The notes beneath the pieces were generated by a model. It was not told where the DNA came from. It saw nothing but the letters and a program-made list of their open reading frames with translations, and did no database searches. A stretch of DNA of 64,000 nucleotides. Source: Brachypodium distachyon. Its lineage: Eukaryota; Streptophyta; Magnoliopsida; Poales; Poaceae. Position 1 is the stretch's first letter. Each line of letters opens with the position of its first letter. Where the stretch lies: assembly GCF_000005505.3 (NCBI RefSeq), contig NC_016134.3, positions 27,355,584 to 27,419,583 of the forward strand. The letters run 5' to 3'. Below are positions 1 to 11,346 of the stretch, one piece after another. The translations under genes were made by a program, and so were the position numbers.

Positions 1-402
1 TTTTTGGGAGCCTAATGTTTATCCCTTTCTTGCCACCAAGCAGATTAAACGTGTGCTTTCTTGTTAGACAGTTATCAGATTAAGCTAGAAATGGTCAGAT
101 ATGGTAGCTATCCTAAAAAATAATACTGGTACATATAATCAGTGTTTTTGGCTCAACATATTTTTAGTTGAGCATAATGTTACTCCGAAAATGGAAATAA
201 TTAGATAACTTGTAACATTTGAGGTGAAAAATCTCATTAAAATTCACTCAAGCCTTATGTATTTTCACCTCATAATTGAGCACAATAGTTTCTGCAGATG
301 ACAGTATCCTTGCTTTAGCCAGTCTTTTTTTTTCTTGTACAGGATTCTGCTTCGACTAACAATGTGAAAATATGTGTCGATGGTGGATCTAGCATTTATC
401 TA
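1..402. other. AT-rich stretch, no gene seen
   Basis: AT-rich DNA with no open frame that looks like a protein family, no RNA gene and no clear transposon end. It lies just upstream of a small MITE. It could be old intergenic or intronic sequence. Confidence 0.4.
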
Positions 403-487
403 CTATTCCCTCCGTTCCATAAAGATTGGCACGGATTTGAATTAGTTCTAGTTCAAATTCGTGACAATCTTTATGGAACGGAGGAAG
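403..487. mobile_element. Stowaway MITE (about 85 bp)
   Basis: The two ends are inverted copies of each other over about 30 bases. The left begins with a cctccgttccataaagatt block and the right ends with its complement, aatctttatggaacggagg. TA dinucleotides at 401-402 and 488-489 fit the TA target duplication of Stowaway (Tc1/mariner) MITEs. The element is nearly all terminal repeat, so its transcript would fold into a hairpin. It has no coding capacity. Confidence 0.85.
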
Positions 488-489
488 TA

Positions 490-1038
490 TCCGAGAATTT
501 AAGGCTTCACTGTGATGTTGTCATGTTTCCTATGGGTATCTTACATGAGTTCTTAGTAATTAAGATTGATGGACAATGTAGAGCACCTGACTTAGACCGT
601 CAGGTCATCTAGTTGGACTTGTTCTTATCATCTCATGTAATATCTATTGCACTTTTGTTGATCTTGGTTGATGTGCTCCATCACTTTTGTATGGTTAGAT
701 GTTCTCTCGTGATCCAGGTTATTATCTCTCTTGCTATGACGTTCCATGGTGTTAAATTGGGCTGTCATGCTAACAAAGACCGGAAAACAGGAAAAGTAAA
801 CCGAGAGCTGTTATGTTGCATCGGACAATTGGACTGGATGCTGCAGATCTTTCTTTCTTTTTGACACGGTAGTTCAGTTGTCCTCCGTTGTGTTAGATGG
901 TACAACAGCTACCCGTCAGACAAAAGTACAAAACGGTACAAGAGGTAATCGTGTGAAGTTCTTCTTTTTTTTGGGAGAGAATCGATTGCTCATATATTTA
1001 AGACACCACAACGTGTACCTTCAGATCAATGGCCATGA
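490..1038. other. Intergenic, no convincing gene
   Basis: Several frames of 80 or so codons are open here, but none resembles a known family and none has supporting splice or codon features. The part from about 870 may be the degraded upstream portion of the LINE relic that follows. Confidence 0.35.
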
Positions 1039-1260
1039 TTGGAGGCATCTCTGCTTCTCTGTAATGGATCAAACGATTATAACCATGTCAGCATGGCACA
1101 TTTGGAAGCACAGGAACAATCTCGTTTCCAAATGATTAAGGCCTTCCTTCGCTGCCTGGAAAGCTGCCTCAAAAGCACAATGCCTCTTCGCTTATGCACG
1201 CAGCCAGAGCTTGAAAAACAATCTTTAGCAATATGGCTTCACACTTAATTGGTGATTTGT
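1039..1260 (+). pseudogene. Relic of a LINE 3' end (zf-RVT tail)
   Basis: The plus-strand translation contains a short AWHIWKHRNN stretch. This matches the signature near the C-terminus of plant LINE polyproteins, where the segment after the reverse transcriptase zinc-binding region reads W-x-x-WKHRN. The LINE at 8.0-9.5 kb has the equivalent CVWKHRNAVVF. A stop interrupts the frame shortly afterwards, and no reverse transcriptase core is left. It is a short decayed fragment; the call rests on this motif and its following tail. Confidence 0.5.
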
Positions 1261-1739
1261 AATCTTTGTAACTTATGTATAGGTTTTTCTTGGGGACTGT
1301 ACTGTTCTCGGTCAAATTTGTTCTGCATAATTTCCATATAATTGAGGTCTTAAAAAAACTACAAGGATCAACTTTCTAAAATTTATTCTTGAGTTTTCAT
1401 ATAAAAAAGAGTGATTTTAATTAAGAGAAAAGTATACTTTTCGTTCTCCAACTTGTCGAAAAGTACGCAAATCGTCTTGGAACTTTTTTTTTAATACATT
1501 TTGTCCCTCAATTGTTGAAACTGGATAATAGGGATCTATTTTGCATAAGAGGAATCCTGAAACACGAGAAAAAGACAAATGCACCAAGGGACTAAAAAAC
1601 ATAAAGGTGTAGAAGAAGTTGTTTGGTTGCGCTACACGAGAAATGTAGGAATTTCACAAAAATTAGTTTACCATAGATGTTAGACACCGAAATTTTTCCA
1701 AGAGGTGTGAGAACTTGCTACAATTCCTATGTGACTAAA

Positions 1740-2238
1740 AAGAGGGTCTCTTTGATTCATAATTGTGAGAACTTGTAAGAACATAATTCATTAAAATTGT
1801 GCAGTTCCCATTCCTTCAAACCAAAAAGCTATGAGGGTCTCTTTGATTCAAAGCATTTTAAAATATTTTTCAGGATTCTAATTCCTCTGTAATTTTCCAC
1901 GTTTGATTCTAGGATAGCATACCGCATGAATTTTTTTCTTATGATCATAATTCTTTTCATCAGTCCGACCTCTTGAAAACAATTCCTTATTTTTTCTGCA
2001 AAATCAAACATTATATGAATCTTAGATTAAAAAAATAAATATCAGTTCTGTAATATTGAAGATGCATGCCACCCGCAAAAAAAAAAAGAACAAAAAAAGA
2101 AAGAAGATGCATGCCACTCCAACGTTGTATTTATCATATTCTTGTATTTTGACAATCCTTCGAATCATAAAATTCCTCGATAATTCTTAAGCTATGAAAA
2201 GAATATCCTTTAAAATACCTTTGTAAATAGGCCCTAAA
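1740..2238. mobile_element. MITE of about 400 bp with a repeated left end
   Basis: A left terminus, gagggtctctttgattca, starts at 1834. The end at about 2235, read in reverse complement, begins agggcctatttacaaagg and then shares the ttttaaa block, so the two are imperfect inverted repeats. The same left terminus occurs once more at 1743-1760, so the element carries a duplicated or nested end. The termini resemble grass hAT- or Tourist-like MITEs. The target duplication is not clear and the superfamily is uncertain. Confidence 0.55.
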
Positions 2239-2488
2239 GTTTCAACTAGGGATTTTAGAAAAATGGGACCGTAATATGGTTTGCAGATATCTTCTGCTGC
2301 CGTTTTCATTTCTGAATACGGTAAGCCTAAATCCAATCTAGAGTGAGTTTGGCATTGAGGTGAATTAAACTAACTTTTACCTATACTTTCGTCTGGCTAA
2401 CTAACATTTTCATACTTTTACGTGGATTTTCTATAACAGATTAATATAATTTCACCGTAGCACAGTTGTAACAGCCCGCACACTTCGT
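2239..2488. other. Short gap upstream of F-box copy 1
   Basis: No gene or element was identified. The sequence becomes GC-rich from about 2470, where the segment shared with F-box copy 2 begins (2489 matches 7259). It should contain the promoter of copy 1, but no certain TATA box could be fixed. Confidence 0.35.
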
Positions 2489-2702
2489 CTTCTCCGTTGG
2501 GCGATTCGCTCCATCTGCGCCACCGCCGCCGCGGAGCGAAGTTAAGCCCGGCAATGTGAGCTCGTCCCCGCGTTTGAAAGTGTCGTCCCTCGGTTGGCTT
2601 GCATTCCCGCATCTCGTTGTACTCTTCTTGTCACCCGCAGCGAACGGCGCTCACCACCTGTTCGGCGGAATGTTTGACGGGAGCATCGCCAAGAAAGCGT
2701 CC

Positions 2703-4787
2703 ATGTCCAGCGGCGACGATCGGATCAGCGCCCTTCCAGACGGCGTCCTCGAGCACATCCTTGGCTTCCTTCCGGCGGAAAGCGCGGTGCAGACGAGCGT
2801 GCTCGCCCGGCGCTGGCGCCATGTCTGGACGTTCATGCGTCGCCTCAACATCTACTCCAAAACGAGTGTCAATGATTCGAAAGATTTCATATACCCTCTC
2901 CTGCTTCTCCGTGACAACAAATCGACTCTGGGTGAGGTCAGATTCCACTTTCGTGGGTTCATAGAAGCTGTGCATATCAACATGTGGATCCGGCAGGCTT
3001 TATTGTGCCAATCCAAGGTGCTTGTTGTCACTTTCACCATACTCGACCGCCCTCTGATCTCCAGGCATTTGAGAAAATTGGTGCTCTTTGCTATATTGTT
3101 AATTGGAAACATTCTTGATTTTGCAAGCTGTCCAGCTTTGGAGGATCTTAGGATATCACTTTGTACGTTCTTCGTTGACAAGATCTCATCCAAGTCTGTA
3201 AAGCGTTTGAGCATCTACCATGGTAAATCTCGCTGTGATTTCCGGACCCGCATTTCTATCCCTAGCCTTGTTTGGCTGCAGATTGATCATTTGGATGGTA
3301 AAGCCCCTTTGCTTGAAAGCATGCCTTTGCTGGAAACTGCATTTGTGAACATCTCCTCTCAGGCTGAGTACTGTGAAAGAGGTAGCTGACGACAACAATA
3401 GCCGTAGCTGTGTGCTTCTTGGAGGTTTGTCGGGTGCTATAAATTTGGAGTTGAAAGCTTACACTGGAAGGGTATACTTACTCAAAACTCATCTTAATTT
3501 TCAATGCACACATGTTGGTTTTCACTACTTGCTTATTTATCAAGATATGCATCCATCGGTAGACATTATTGAATCAACACTATCACTTGCATAGCAACCC
3601 TATGAGCTCTAAATATTGTCGTTTCAGTGGGCATGTATGAGATGTCTGACCTGTTATCTTTGATCGGTGACATATACTTGATATCAACATTGGCGTGTTT
3701 TGAGTTCTTTCGAAATTCTAGTTAAGAATGCAAAGTTACTGATACTCGGAATGAACAGTCTTCATCTACTCATGGTGTGACTTTATATAGGAATTTAACC
3801 ATGCATGGTCAATATGTGTGGCATTTTGTAAAATGCTTAGAAACTTTCTAAATGTGTCACTATGTTATATATGGAGTATCTTTGATTACTTTCTCAAGTT
3901 GTGACTTTTCAGATCTCTCTGCAAACCTGCTGTGCTCTTTATTTTCAGTGGATCATGCATTTTAATCCTAAACCTTGAACTGTTAGTACCTAACTACATT
4001 TCACTTTCACCAGCTTATTTTCAAAAGGGATTTGAGATGGTGTCCGCCATTTAGTAACTTAAAGATATTATTGCTGAATGAGTGGTGTGTCGCTAGTGGC
4101 TTCCATGCGCTAGCTTGTATTCTCAAACATTCACCAATTCTTGAGAAGCTCACTCTTCAACTATCTGAGGTATAAGATTTATGAGTCTTCAATGGTTGTG
4201 TTATTAGAGCTGTTGTGGATAGTTGATTGATCTTGGTGAGTACATTTATTATGTATGATCTATTGATCTTGTCTATATATATTTTTAACTACAGGGACCA
4301 GAATGTAGAAAAGAATCAGAAGGAAGGTACTCTCCGTTGGAGCAACTACCTGCAATATCTGAAAACCTTAAGATAGTTGAAATCAAATGTGTAAAGATTG
4401 ATTGGAGGGTTTTTAAAACTTTAGAATTTCTGAGCAGCATTGTTGTGCAGATTAACGTTAAACTGGGCAGAGAATCGTCAACAAGTAAGTTAGCTAGCTG
4501 CGTTGATCTTATATTCAATGTGTTCTTGTGACTCAGTCAGTTTAGATGTGATTGACCTAAAAATGCTAGAATGACATATCTAGGAAAGTAGTTATCATTT
4601 GGGCATCAATTGCATATCAACAATTGAAGTTATTAGATCAAGCTGCATGCCCAACCAGTAAAGTGAGCATCCTATTTATCATGTATTTCAAATATGGTTG
4701 TCAATTTATTAGATGTCCCACTGAACTGATAGCTCCTCTTCTGACATATGTACAGGTATTACTAGTTTTTTGGGAATGATGGGCTAA
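2703..4787 (+). pseudogene. F-box/LRR/FBD gene, copy 1: complete exon set, one-base frameshift
   Basis: Exons: 2703-3471 (F-box near residues 4-44 with DRISALPDGVLEHIL, then leucine-rich region), 4014-4169 (RDLRWCPPFSNLK, LEKLTLQL), 4295-4482 or so (FBD part, ENLKIVEIKC) and 4756-4787 ending in TAA. Borders are GT-AG and the phases agree. The start was chosen because it aligns with the ATG of the intact paralogue at 44889; an upstream in-frame ATG at 2670 also exists. An extra T near 3387, judged against copy 2, shifts exon 1 and creates a TGA at 3387-3389. Without it the frame runs to the end. Copy 1 also lacks 36 bases (12 codons) present in copy 2 near 3381. Family role: substrate receptor of an SCF ubiquitin ligase. 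The truncated product would keep the F-box and most repeats but lose the FBD part. Confidence 0.8.
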
Positions 4788-5049
4788 AGTTTGGTTGGCG
4801 TCTTTTGCATGTGCGGATGGCAAACTGGTTTCGATAATAAAATCAGCCATGTGCTGACTTGTTTAATGCCAACTAGTTGGGCCTGATTTATGAGGTCATC
4901 TTGTTTTTTTGTACTTTTTGCTGTCAGGGCTGAGTACATATCTTACATTCACTAAGGTTTGTTATGGACCGGAGATATTGCATTGGTTATACCTGCAGAG
5001 ATTATAGTTGGATGGTTGACTCACTTTAATCCATAATCTCAAAACATAT
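4788..5049. other. 3' flank of copy 1, shared with copy 2
   Basis: The sequence up to about 4945 aligns with 27230-27405, so the tandem duplication extends past the stop codon and includes the 3' flank. No separate gene is seen. Confidence 0.5.
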
Positions 5050-5120
5050 ACTGCCTCCGATCCCATAATAAGTGTCGTTCGTCGGTGACTAAAGTTGTGC
5101 TAAATCAACGACACTTATAT
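5050..5120. mobile_element. Truncated Stowaway-like MITE
   Basis: A ctgcctccgatcccataata end is followed by aagtgtcg and, about 45 bases later, its complement cgacactta. This is the layout of a common grass Stowaway hairpin. The distal terminal repeat is missing, so the element is truncated. Confidence 0.5.
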
Positions 5121-6142
5121 TTAAACATTTTACCAGTTTAATGATCTCACTTTTGTCACTAATCAAACTGGTTGGGCAAGCTGTCAAAAAGAAGCAAGCA
5201 AATTCAATGCCACGTCAGTGCGTGGGTCAATGACGCTAGTGACATCCCCCTCCCGTCTTTTGTCTTTTGCTAGAAAACCACAAGTATAATTTTGGTGACG
5301 GTTGTTGAACCACGGTTAACGCAAAATAGTCGTTGAAACACAATTAACGCAAACCGTTCACAGAGCCACACATTTTGAGTCAGTTGTCTCGACTAGCCTG
5401 AAAGTGGGTGGTTTGACGGCTTGACTTGATTTCTTACAGGTGGGCCCCATTTATTGCATGCCACGTTCAGCATCAACCCAACCCGTTAACCCTGTTGCGG
5501 AGCGTCAGACGCTCGAGGGGAGTTTCTTTTTAAACTTTTCTGCAAATAAAAAAAATAAAAAACAAGGATCAACTTTCTAAAATCTAATCACGAGTTTAAA
5601 TTTTTTTCATGGATTTTTAAATTACGAGATCAACTTTTACAAATCAATTCAAGCCAATTTCAGGAGAGCTTGCAACTGAATTTGGGCACCTTTGAAGTTA
5701 ATTTCGGATGATTCCAAATAGATACACGAGACTTTCACCCACATATTCAGAATAAAAATTAAAATTTTATATCCATGCACAAAAGGTTTGAACCGTACAA
5801 GATTTCATCCTAATGGCATCTTGAATGTAGTCCAAAAATGGCTTTTAAGGAACGTGCCAACCCTTAAAACACAGCCTTACATTTTAGATCTGGGTCTTAA
5901 GAACATTTTAGGTCTGGCTTTTAAAACTTCAAAGACCCAGCCTTTGCGTTGTGGCTAGGCCTCAAGTACTATTTGTGTACTGTACATCTGACATAAACAC
6001 TAAAAAACTCGCGCACAAAGGCCTCAAGTGGTTGGAGAAAAGAAAAACATATATTGGGCTGTATGGGTTCCAAGTTAAGACCCAGATAATAAGATAGTAT
6101 ACATTGTCAGATTTTTACTGCAAAAGACATGGCTCCATCTTA
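5121..6142. other. Intergenic, no gene seen
   Basis: Mostly AT-rich with no supportable gene. A block near 5563 (acaaggatcaactttctaaa) also occurs near 1362, so part of this is a dispersed repeat, perhaps the tail of an unidentified element. Confidence 0.35.
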
Positions 6143-7258
6143 GAGCATCTACAACAGCATACCCATATTTAGAAAAAATACCCAAAAACTGTCAATATGG
6201 GTATTTTGTCCCAAAATTTAGCTCCACCAGCGTACTCAAAAAACTTGCCTACCCATATTTTTTTGGTTTTTTATCCCCAGTAACCCCGTATTCCCAGCTG
6301 GGAAGCCAACTGCCCAGGAAACGGAACATTCCACCCCCATCGCGACCCGTCGGCGCCGGCGACGACGCCGATTCCGGCGGCCGGACCTTGCCGCCGCCGC
6401 CTTCCCTGCCGCGGGCCGCTCCGCCCTGCTCCCTCGCACCTCTTCGCCGTTGTCTGCCCCCGGCATTGATGCCCCCGCCACGCCTCCGCTCCGAGCACGA
6501 AGCCGCCGCCGCCGCCATGACCTAGCTCGGGCTGCACCAAATCCAACGCCGCCCCACGACGTCTTCCCCCCCAGCCACGGGCTCCGCTAAGAGCCCCGCC
6601 GCCCTGCAGTCGCACCGTCCCCGCGGCAGACAAGGAGGAGCTCCTCCACGGCTCTCATGGCAGCGGCAGCAGCATAGACCGTGACGAGCTCGTCGGCGAC
6701 TTGCGCGCGCCTCGCGCTCCTCTTTCACTTGCTGTCTCGCGTCCCCCTCCTCCACCTCCTCCCCCTGTGCATGCTGTCCCGCGCCCCGCATCAACGCCCT
6801 GCTCGCGCGCCATGGTCGTGGCCGTTGTCCGACCGCCGAACGCCGCCATGGAAGCTCCGGCGACGTCTCCGCGCCGGCGCCGCTGCACCCGACCTCCCCT
6901 GTGCCCCGCGCATCCTCTGCCTCTCCAATCTGGGGTTCGATTTGGGGCAATTGGGATTTGATTTTGGGCTGATTTGGGAAGATGGAGAATTGTGCAAAAA
7001 GAAAAAGGAAAAGAAAAAAAATATAGGTATGAATATCCAGTTTTGGGTACGCTGCAAAAGTTGGACACAACCCATATTTTCTCTCTGTTGCGACACATCT
7101 CCTCTCGTCGCGTCTCCCCTCCGTCCCTGTCCTCGCCCGCGTCACCGAGATCCCCGGTAGAGGTCGGATCCCACGCCATCGGGCCTCCCTATGGCCTGGA
7201 TTTTGGCCCCAGACGTCCTCCCACGCTCCGATAAAAAAAAAAGTACCCACGCTTCAAG
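6143..7258. mobile_element. GC-rich unit with a Harbinger/Tourist-like left end
   Basis: At 6140-6160 the text tta-gagcatctacaacagc matches the usual TTA target site and gagcatctccaacag terminus of grass PIF/Harbinger elements. A very GC-rich block (6290-6950) with long overlapping open frames on both strands follows. No matching right terminus was found before the F-box copy 2 leader at 7259, so the element is truncated or the boundary is wrong. The open frames look like by-products of base composition, and none was taken as a gene. Confidence 0.35.
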
Positions 7259-7465
7259 CTTCTCCGTTGGGCGATTCGCTTCATTTGTGCCGCCGCCGCC
7301 GTGGAGCGAAGCTAAGCCTGTCAATGTGAGATCGTTCCCCGCGTCTGCAAGTGTCGACAGTGCCTTTTCTTTTGGCTGCATTCCCTCATCTTGTCACCCG
7401 CAGCGTCCGGTGCTCGCCACCTGTTCGGCGGAATGTCTGACGGGAGCATCGCCAAGAAAGCGTCC

Positions 7466-8023
7466 ATGTCCAGCGGCGAAGATCGGATCAGCGCCCTGCC
7501 GGACGGCGACCTCCAGCACATCCTTGGCTTCCATCCGTGCTCGCCCGCCGATGGCGCCATGTCTGGAGGTTCATGCGTCGCCTTGACATCTACTCCATAA
7601 AGAGGGGCAATGATATGAAAGATTTCATATACCCTCTCCTGCTTCTCCGTGACCATGGCTCGACTCTGGATGAGGTCAGATTCAACTTTGGTGGTGGGTT
7701 CAACGAGGCTGTGCATATCGACATTTGGATCCGGCAGGCTTTGTTGTGCCAATCCAGGATGCTTGCTGTCACTTTGGCCACACTCGACCGTGCTCCTCTG
7801 ATCTCCAGGCATTTGAGAAAATTGTTGCTCATTGCTGTATCATTAAAAGGAAAATTCTTGATTTTGCAAGCTGTCCAGCTTTGGAGGATCTTAGGATACT
7901 ATTTTGCCAATTCTTCGTTGACAAGATCTCATCCAAGTCTGTAAAGCGTTTGAGCATCTCCCGTGGTAGGTTTTGCTCTGATTTCCGGATCTGTATTTCT
8001 ATCCCTAGTCTTGTTTGGCTGCG
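7466..8023 (+). pseudogene. F-box gene copy 2, first part of exon 1
   Basis: A near copy of copy 1, including its leader (7259 on matches 2489 on). The frame opens with the same MSSGEDRISALPDG F-box start. A 25-base deletion after HILGF, compared with copy 1, removes the middle of the F-box and shifts the frame. A second shift occurs near 7850, where the frame reading KILDFASCPALEDL takes over. The exon stops at 8023, where a LINE is inserted. It cannot make a working F-box protein. Confidence 0.9.
8001..8023. repeat. Target-site duplication of the LINE (left copy)
   Basis: Twenty-three bases of F-box exon (starting atccctagtcttgtttgg) occur exactly again at 9497-9519, immediately after the poly-A tail of the LINE. 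This is the expected mark of target-primed reverse transcription. Confidence 0.92.
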
Positions 8024-9496
8024 TGTCTTCGAGTGAACTTCCAGAAAACGTCGGCCCATTTGATCCGATGCTTGGATGCTCAGAGGGAGCGCGTGGTGAA
8101 TGTCTGGCAGTGTGGTGTCCTTCCTTTCCCATGCATCTATCTTGGGCTGCCTTTGGGACTTCGCAAGATCTCCCATACGCGGCTGGGTTCACAAGTGGAT
8201 AAAGTGGTGAATCGGTTCACAAGTGGATAAAGTGGTGAATCAGCTTCAGATGTGGACGGCGCCTCTCCTCTTTCATGGCGGTCGGCTGACCTTGATCAAG
8301 TCCACTTTGATGGCCATGCCTATTTACGCCATGATGTCCTTGGACCTTCCCATGAAAACGATCGCTTGCATCGATAGTCTGTCGGGGATTCCTGTGGAAA
8401 GGACGTAAGGAGGCGAAGGGGGGCCATTGTCTTGTCGCTTGGGAATCAGTTTGCTCCCCTAAGTCGTTTGGGGGTCTGGGTCTGCCCAATCTCAGGTTGT
8501 TGAATCTTGCGCTCAGGGCAAGGTGGTGTTGGCTAGTGCGGTTGACCAGGACAGACCTTGGAGTGAGTTAGCCATTTCGGTTACTTTGGGAGACGGGACC
8601 TTGGCACGTTTTTGGTTGGACAAGTGGCTATCGGGGCCCGCTCTTCGTGACCGGGGCCCCTTGCTCTATCAGCGGCTGTTGCGTGGTGCTGCCAACTGTT
8701 CGGTGGCGGACGCCCTTTCTAACCTTTCATGGGTTCAAGAGGTTGGGCCGAATTTGTCGGAACAAGGGATCCTGGAGTACCTCCGGGTCTGGTCTCTAAC
8801 CAATGATGTGGTGCTCTTTGTGGACGATGACAAGTTCCGTTGGAACTGGTCGTCTTCGGGTACCTTCACGGCGGCCTCTGCTTATGCGGCCTTCTTTGCA
8901 TGACGCGTGGGGACTCCCTGCGTGGACAATCTTTGGGCCTCGAAAGCCCCTCCTCATTGCAAGTTCTTTGCGTGGCTGGCTCTGCGTAACAGATGTTGGA
9001 CGGCTGACCGTTTGGCTCGGCGTGGGATGCAACATGCCGCGCGATGCCCACTGTGCGACCAGGATGGGGAGTCCATCGCTCACCTGGTCATCTATCCTTC
9101 TCCGTTGGCGCCACGAGGAGTGGCTTCCGAGTGTGGACGACTCTCTTCAGGGCTGGTGGTTTGCGATTGCTGATTCTGGGCATGCTTGCGGTGATTTGTT
9201 CAGTAGGATCATTTTGGTTTGGTGGTGTGTTTGGAAGCACAGAAATGCGGTGGTCTTCGATGGTTTGACTGCTTCTGCGCGATCCATTAGATACGCGATC
9301 GCGGTGGAGGGTGAGTCTTGGCGACGGGCGGGGCTGTTGGGGGATAGTCCTTTCGCCGATGTTGGCCAAGGAGTAGAGGGGTGGGTCTTGCGTGAGTGAT
9401 TGTATAACGTTGGCCTTTGCGGCCTTGTAATTGCATCGCAGTCTTTTCTTCTTCAATATATGATATGCTCGCCCGGGTATATTCTAGAAAAAAAAA
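8024..9496 (+). mobile_element. 5'-truncated LINE (L1-type) with poly-A tail
   Basis: A non-LTR retrotransposon fragment of 1.47 kb holding the end of the reverse transcriptase and the zf-RVT region. Recognisable stretches are FPCIYLGLPLGLRKI, GGRLTLIKSTLMAMP, CGGLGLPNLRLLNLALRARW-like text, a zinc-binding segment (NRCWTADRLARRGM, C-x2-C, H), and VWWCVWKHRNAVVF. It ends in a ten-base A run at 9488-9497 and lies between 23-bp direct repeats. The reading frame is broken by several shifts, one caused by a 28-bp tandem duplication. It lacks the endonuclease and first RT motifs, the usual outcome of incomplete reverse transcription. Confidence 0.92.
8186..8241 (+). repeat. 28-bp tandem duplication inside the LINE
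   Basis: The 28-base unit at 8186-8213 (beginning ggttcacaagtggataaagt) is repeated exactly at 8214-8241. Because 28 is not a multiple of three, it shifts the reverse transcriptase frame. The two units are identical, so the duplication is recent or happened during insertion. Confidence 0.9.
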
Positions 9497-9789
9497 ATCC
9501 CTAGTCTTGTTTGGCTGCGAATCAATCATTCGGATGGAAAAGCCCCTTTGCTTGAAAGCATGCCTTTGTTACAAACTGCATTTGTGGAGACCTCCTGTCA
9601 GGCTGATTACTTTGAAAGAGATGATTTGGGGGAACGTTGTGGCTTTTGTGCAAACTGTAGCGACGATGACAAATAGCCCTAGCTGCGTGCTTCTTGGAGG
9701 TTTATCGGGTGCTATAAATTTGGAGTTGAAAGCTTACACTAGAAGGTATACTTACTCATACTCTCATCTTAATTTTCAATTGACATGTG
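9497..9789 (+). pseudogene. F-box gene copy 2, remainder of exon 1 and start of intron 1
   Basis: After the second copy of the 23-bp target duplication, the F-box text resumes (KAPLLESMPLLQTAFVE-type residues) and runs to the end of exon 1 near 9747, where gtatac forms the donor site. Copy 2 keeps 36 bases around 9622-9657 that copy 1 has lost. A frame change relative to copy 1 occurs at gacgatgacaaatag (stop). The intron is cut at 9789 by the Tat retrotransposon. Confidence 0.85.
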
Positions 9790-10263
9790 TGACGAGGGGC
9801 AACCTCGGCAATACCCTGACTCAAGGGTTTTCGACTGAAGGAGAGCACGGGGTGCACCAGCGATCTCGTCGACTAACAAAGACTAAGGAGAGTCGCAAGG
9901 TTTACCCAGGTTCAGGGCCTTCGGAAGGTAAAACCCCTACGTCCTGCTTTTGGTGTATTGTATTGATCAAGATTACAGAGAAGCTATGATGCGCAGATGG
10001 ATCTGGCGTGTGTGTGTGTAGAAGTTCCCCCTTCCCGACTCCCCCTCCTAGCCTTATATACTGGCGGCTAGGTCTCGGGCGTGATACTCGGGAAGGTTAC
10101 AATCAAATCAGTTTGTTCTGGTACAAAAAGATTATGCTTCTTGGCTTGAGCCGCACTTTGAGGGACTCGACCTGCATATACTTGATGGGCCTTCGAGTGG
10201 ACCCCCTTTTGAGCTGTATCGGGTATATGAAGGTTGAGGACTCGAAGGGTCATTCCCTCGTCA
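9790..10263 (-). repeat. 3' LTR of the Tat element
   Basis: 474 bases, matching the right LTR with few differences. It starts TGACGAGG and ends CCTCGTCA, an inverted terminal pair. It contains a TATA-like ccttatatac at about 10053. Confidence 0.93.
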
Positions 10264-10279
10264 CTTAGCCCCCGAGTCC
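10264..10279 (-). other. Polypurine tract of the Tat element
   Basis: Read on the minus strand, the bases abutting the 3' LTR are gggactcgggggctaag. This G-rich tract is of the form usual next to the 3' LTR of grass gypsy elements and is the likely primer for plus-strand DNA synthesis. Confidence 0.7.
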
Positions 10280-11346
10280 CTGTTCGAGGTGCAGGCTCGG
10301 GTAGGGACTCAAGAGTTTTTTTATTTCAGTTACTCGACTGTATGTCAAGACGCGGATAGTCTTCTTGCTTTAACTGTTCACCATTCAATTGGTTCGAATG
10401 TTTATCAGACCCGAATTTAGGGAATTCCTGACCTGTGAATCGAAAGCCACAGAGCGTTTCTGCGATTTGTACTGATACTGTGTGGGATGGTTGCATAACG
10501 CGCCTGGAATACTTGATCGGTCGAGTCCGGTTAATTGCACCAGGGCAAAAACTCTGTTAGCATACATCAGCACTCGAGTCCCCAGGCTCGAGCCTGGATA
10601 ACTGGCGGTATTCGAGTCAAACCTGTCGGGGGTTTTACAGACTCGAAATCCAGTACTGTGAGGCGATCAACCAAAGCGTCCGTTGGGATCTTTTCTTCAT
10701 GCAAGCGCATGGATAATCTGGAATCGCCTGATGATGCTGATTTCCAGGCCCAATGAAAAACCATCGGGTCTTACCTTCACGTTATGAACGTGGCTTCGGG
10801 TTTGTTTCGCAGTCTGTGCGACCCGGATATTGATGTCGAGTGCCCATGAGTGGGGTACACTTCGAGTTCCTGTACCGTCGGGTGGCAACCCCGAGTTTTC
10901 TAGAGCTTGACATGACGTCTCTGCTGACGTTTTGATTAAAGAAATGCTCTGGGCAGTCGATGGGACGTACCTTATGCTTTATGCACGGACTGAATTGAGT
11001 ACTGTGGATGTGGTCAGTTTGATTTGACCATACAATGTGCGCAAGATTTTAGGCCCAATAATAGCTGTCGTGGGTTCCTGAACTGACGGAAGGAGAAACG
11101 GCTCGTTTCTGTTGGGGCCACGTGTCATACGTGGATGCGAAACACGTGGCATCATTCTAAATCATGCGGCGGTGATTCTGCTCCTTCCTGTTATCAATCG
11201 TCTTCTTCCTACCTCATTTCATCCCCTTGTCTTCTACACTTCATTGCATCTTCCTTCTGCGCTTTGCTCCCTTGCCCAAACCTAGCCTCCTCTCCGTCGC
11301 TCTTGCTCCCTACTTCTTCCACCATTGCCATTGCGCGATTTCCACC
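10280..11346. other. Tat spacer upstream of the antisense gene
   Basis: No coding frame is supported. The sequence is full of gactcgag and cccgagt words, typical of this element family. Its last part must hold the promoter and leader of the plus-strand gene that begins at 11347; no clear TATA box was chosen. Confidence 0.4.

Noticed and set aside
6522..7250. 242-codon open frame on the minus strand and overlapping frames on the plus strand
   Set aside because: All lie in very GC-rich DNA where stops are rare, overlap one another on both strands, and resemble no family.
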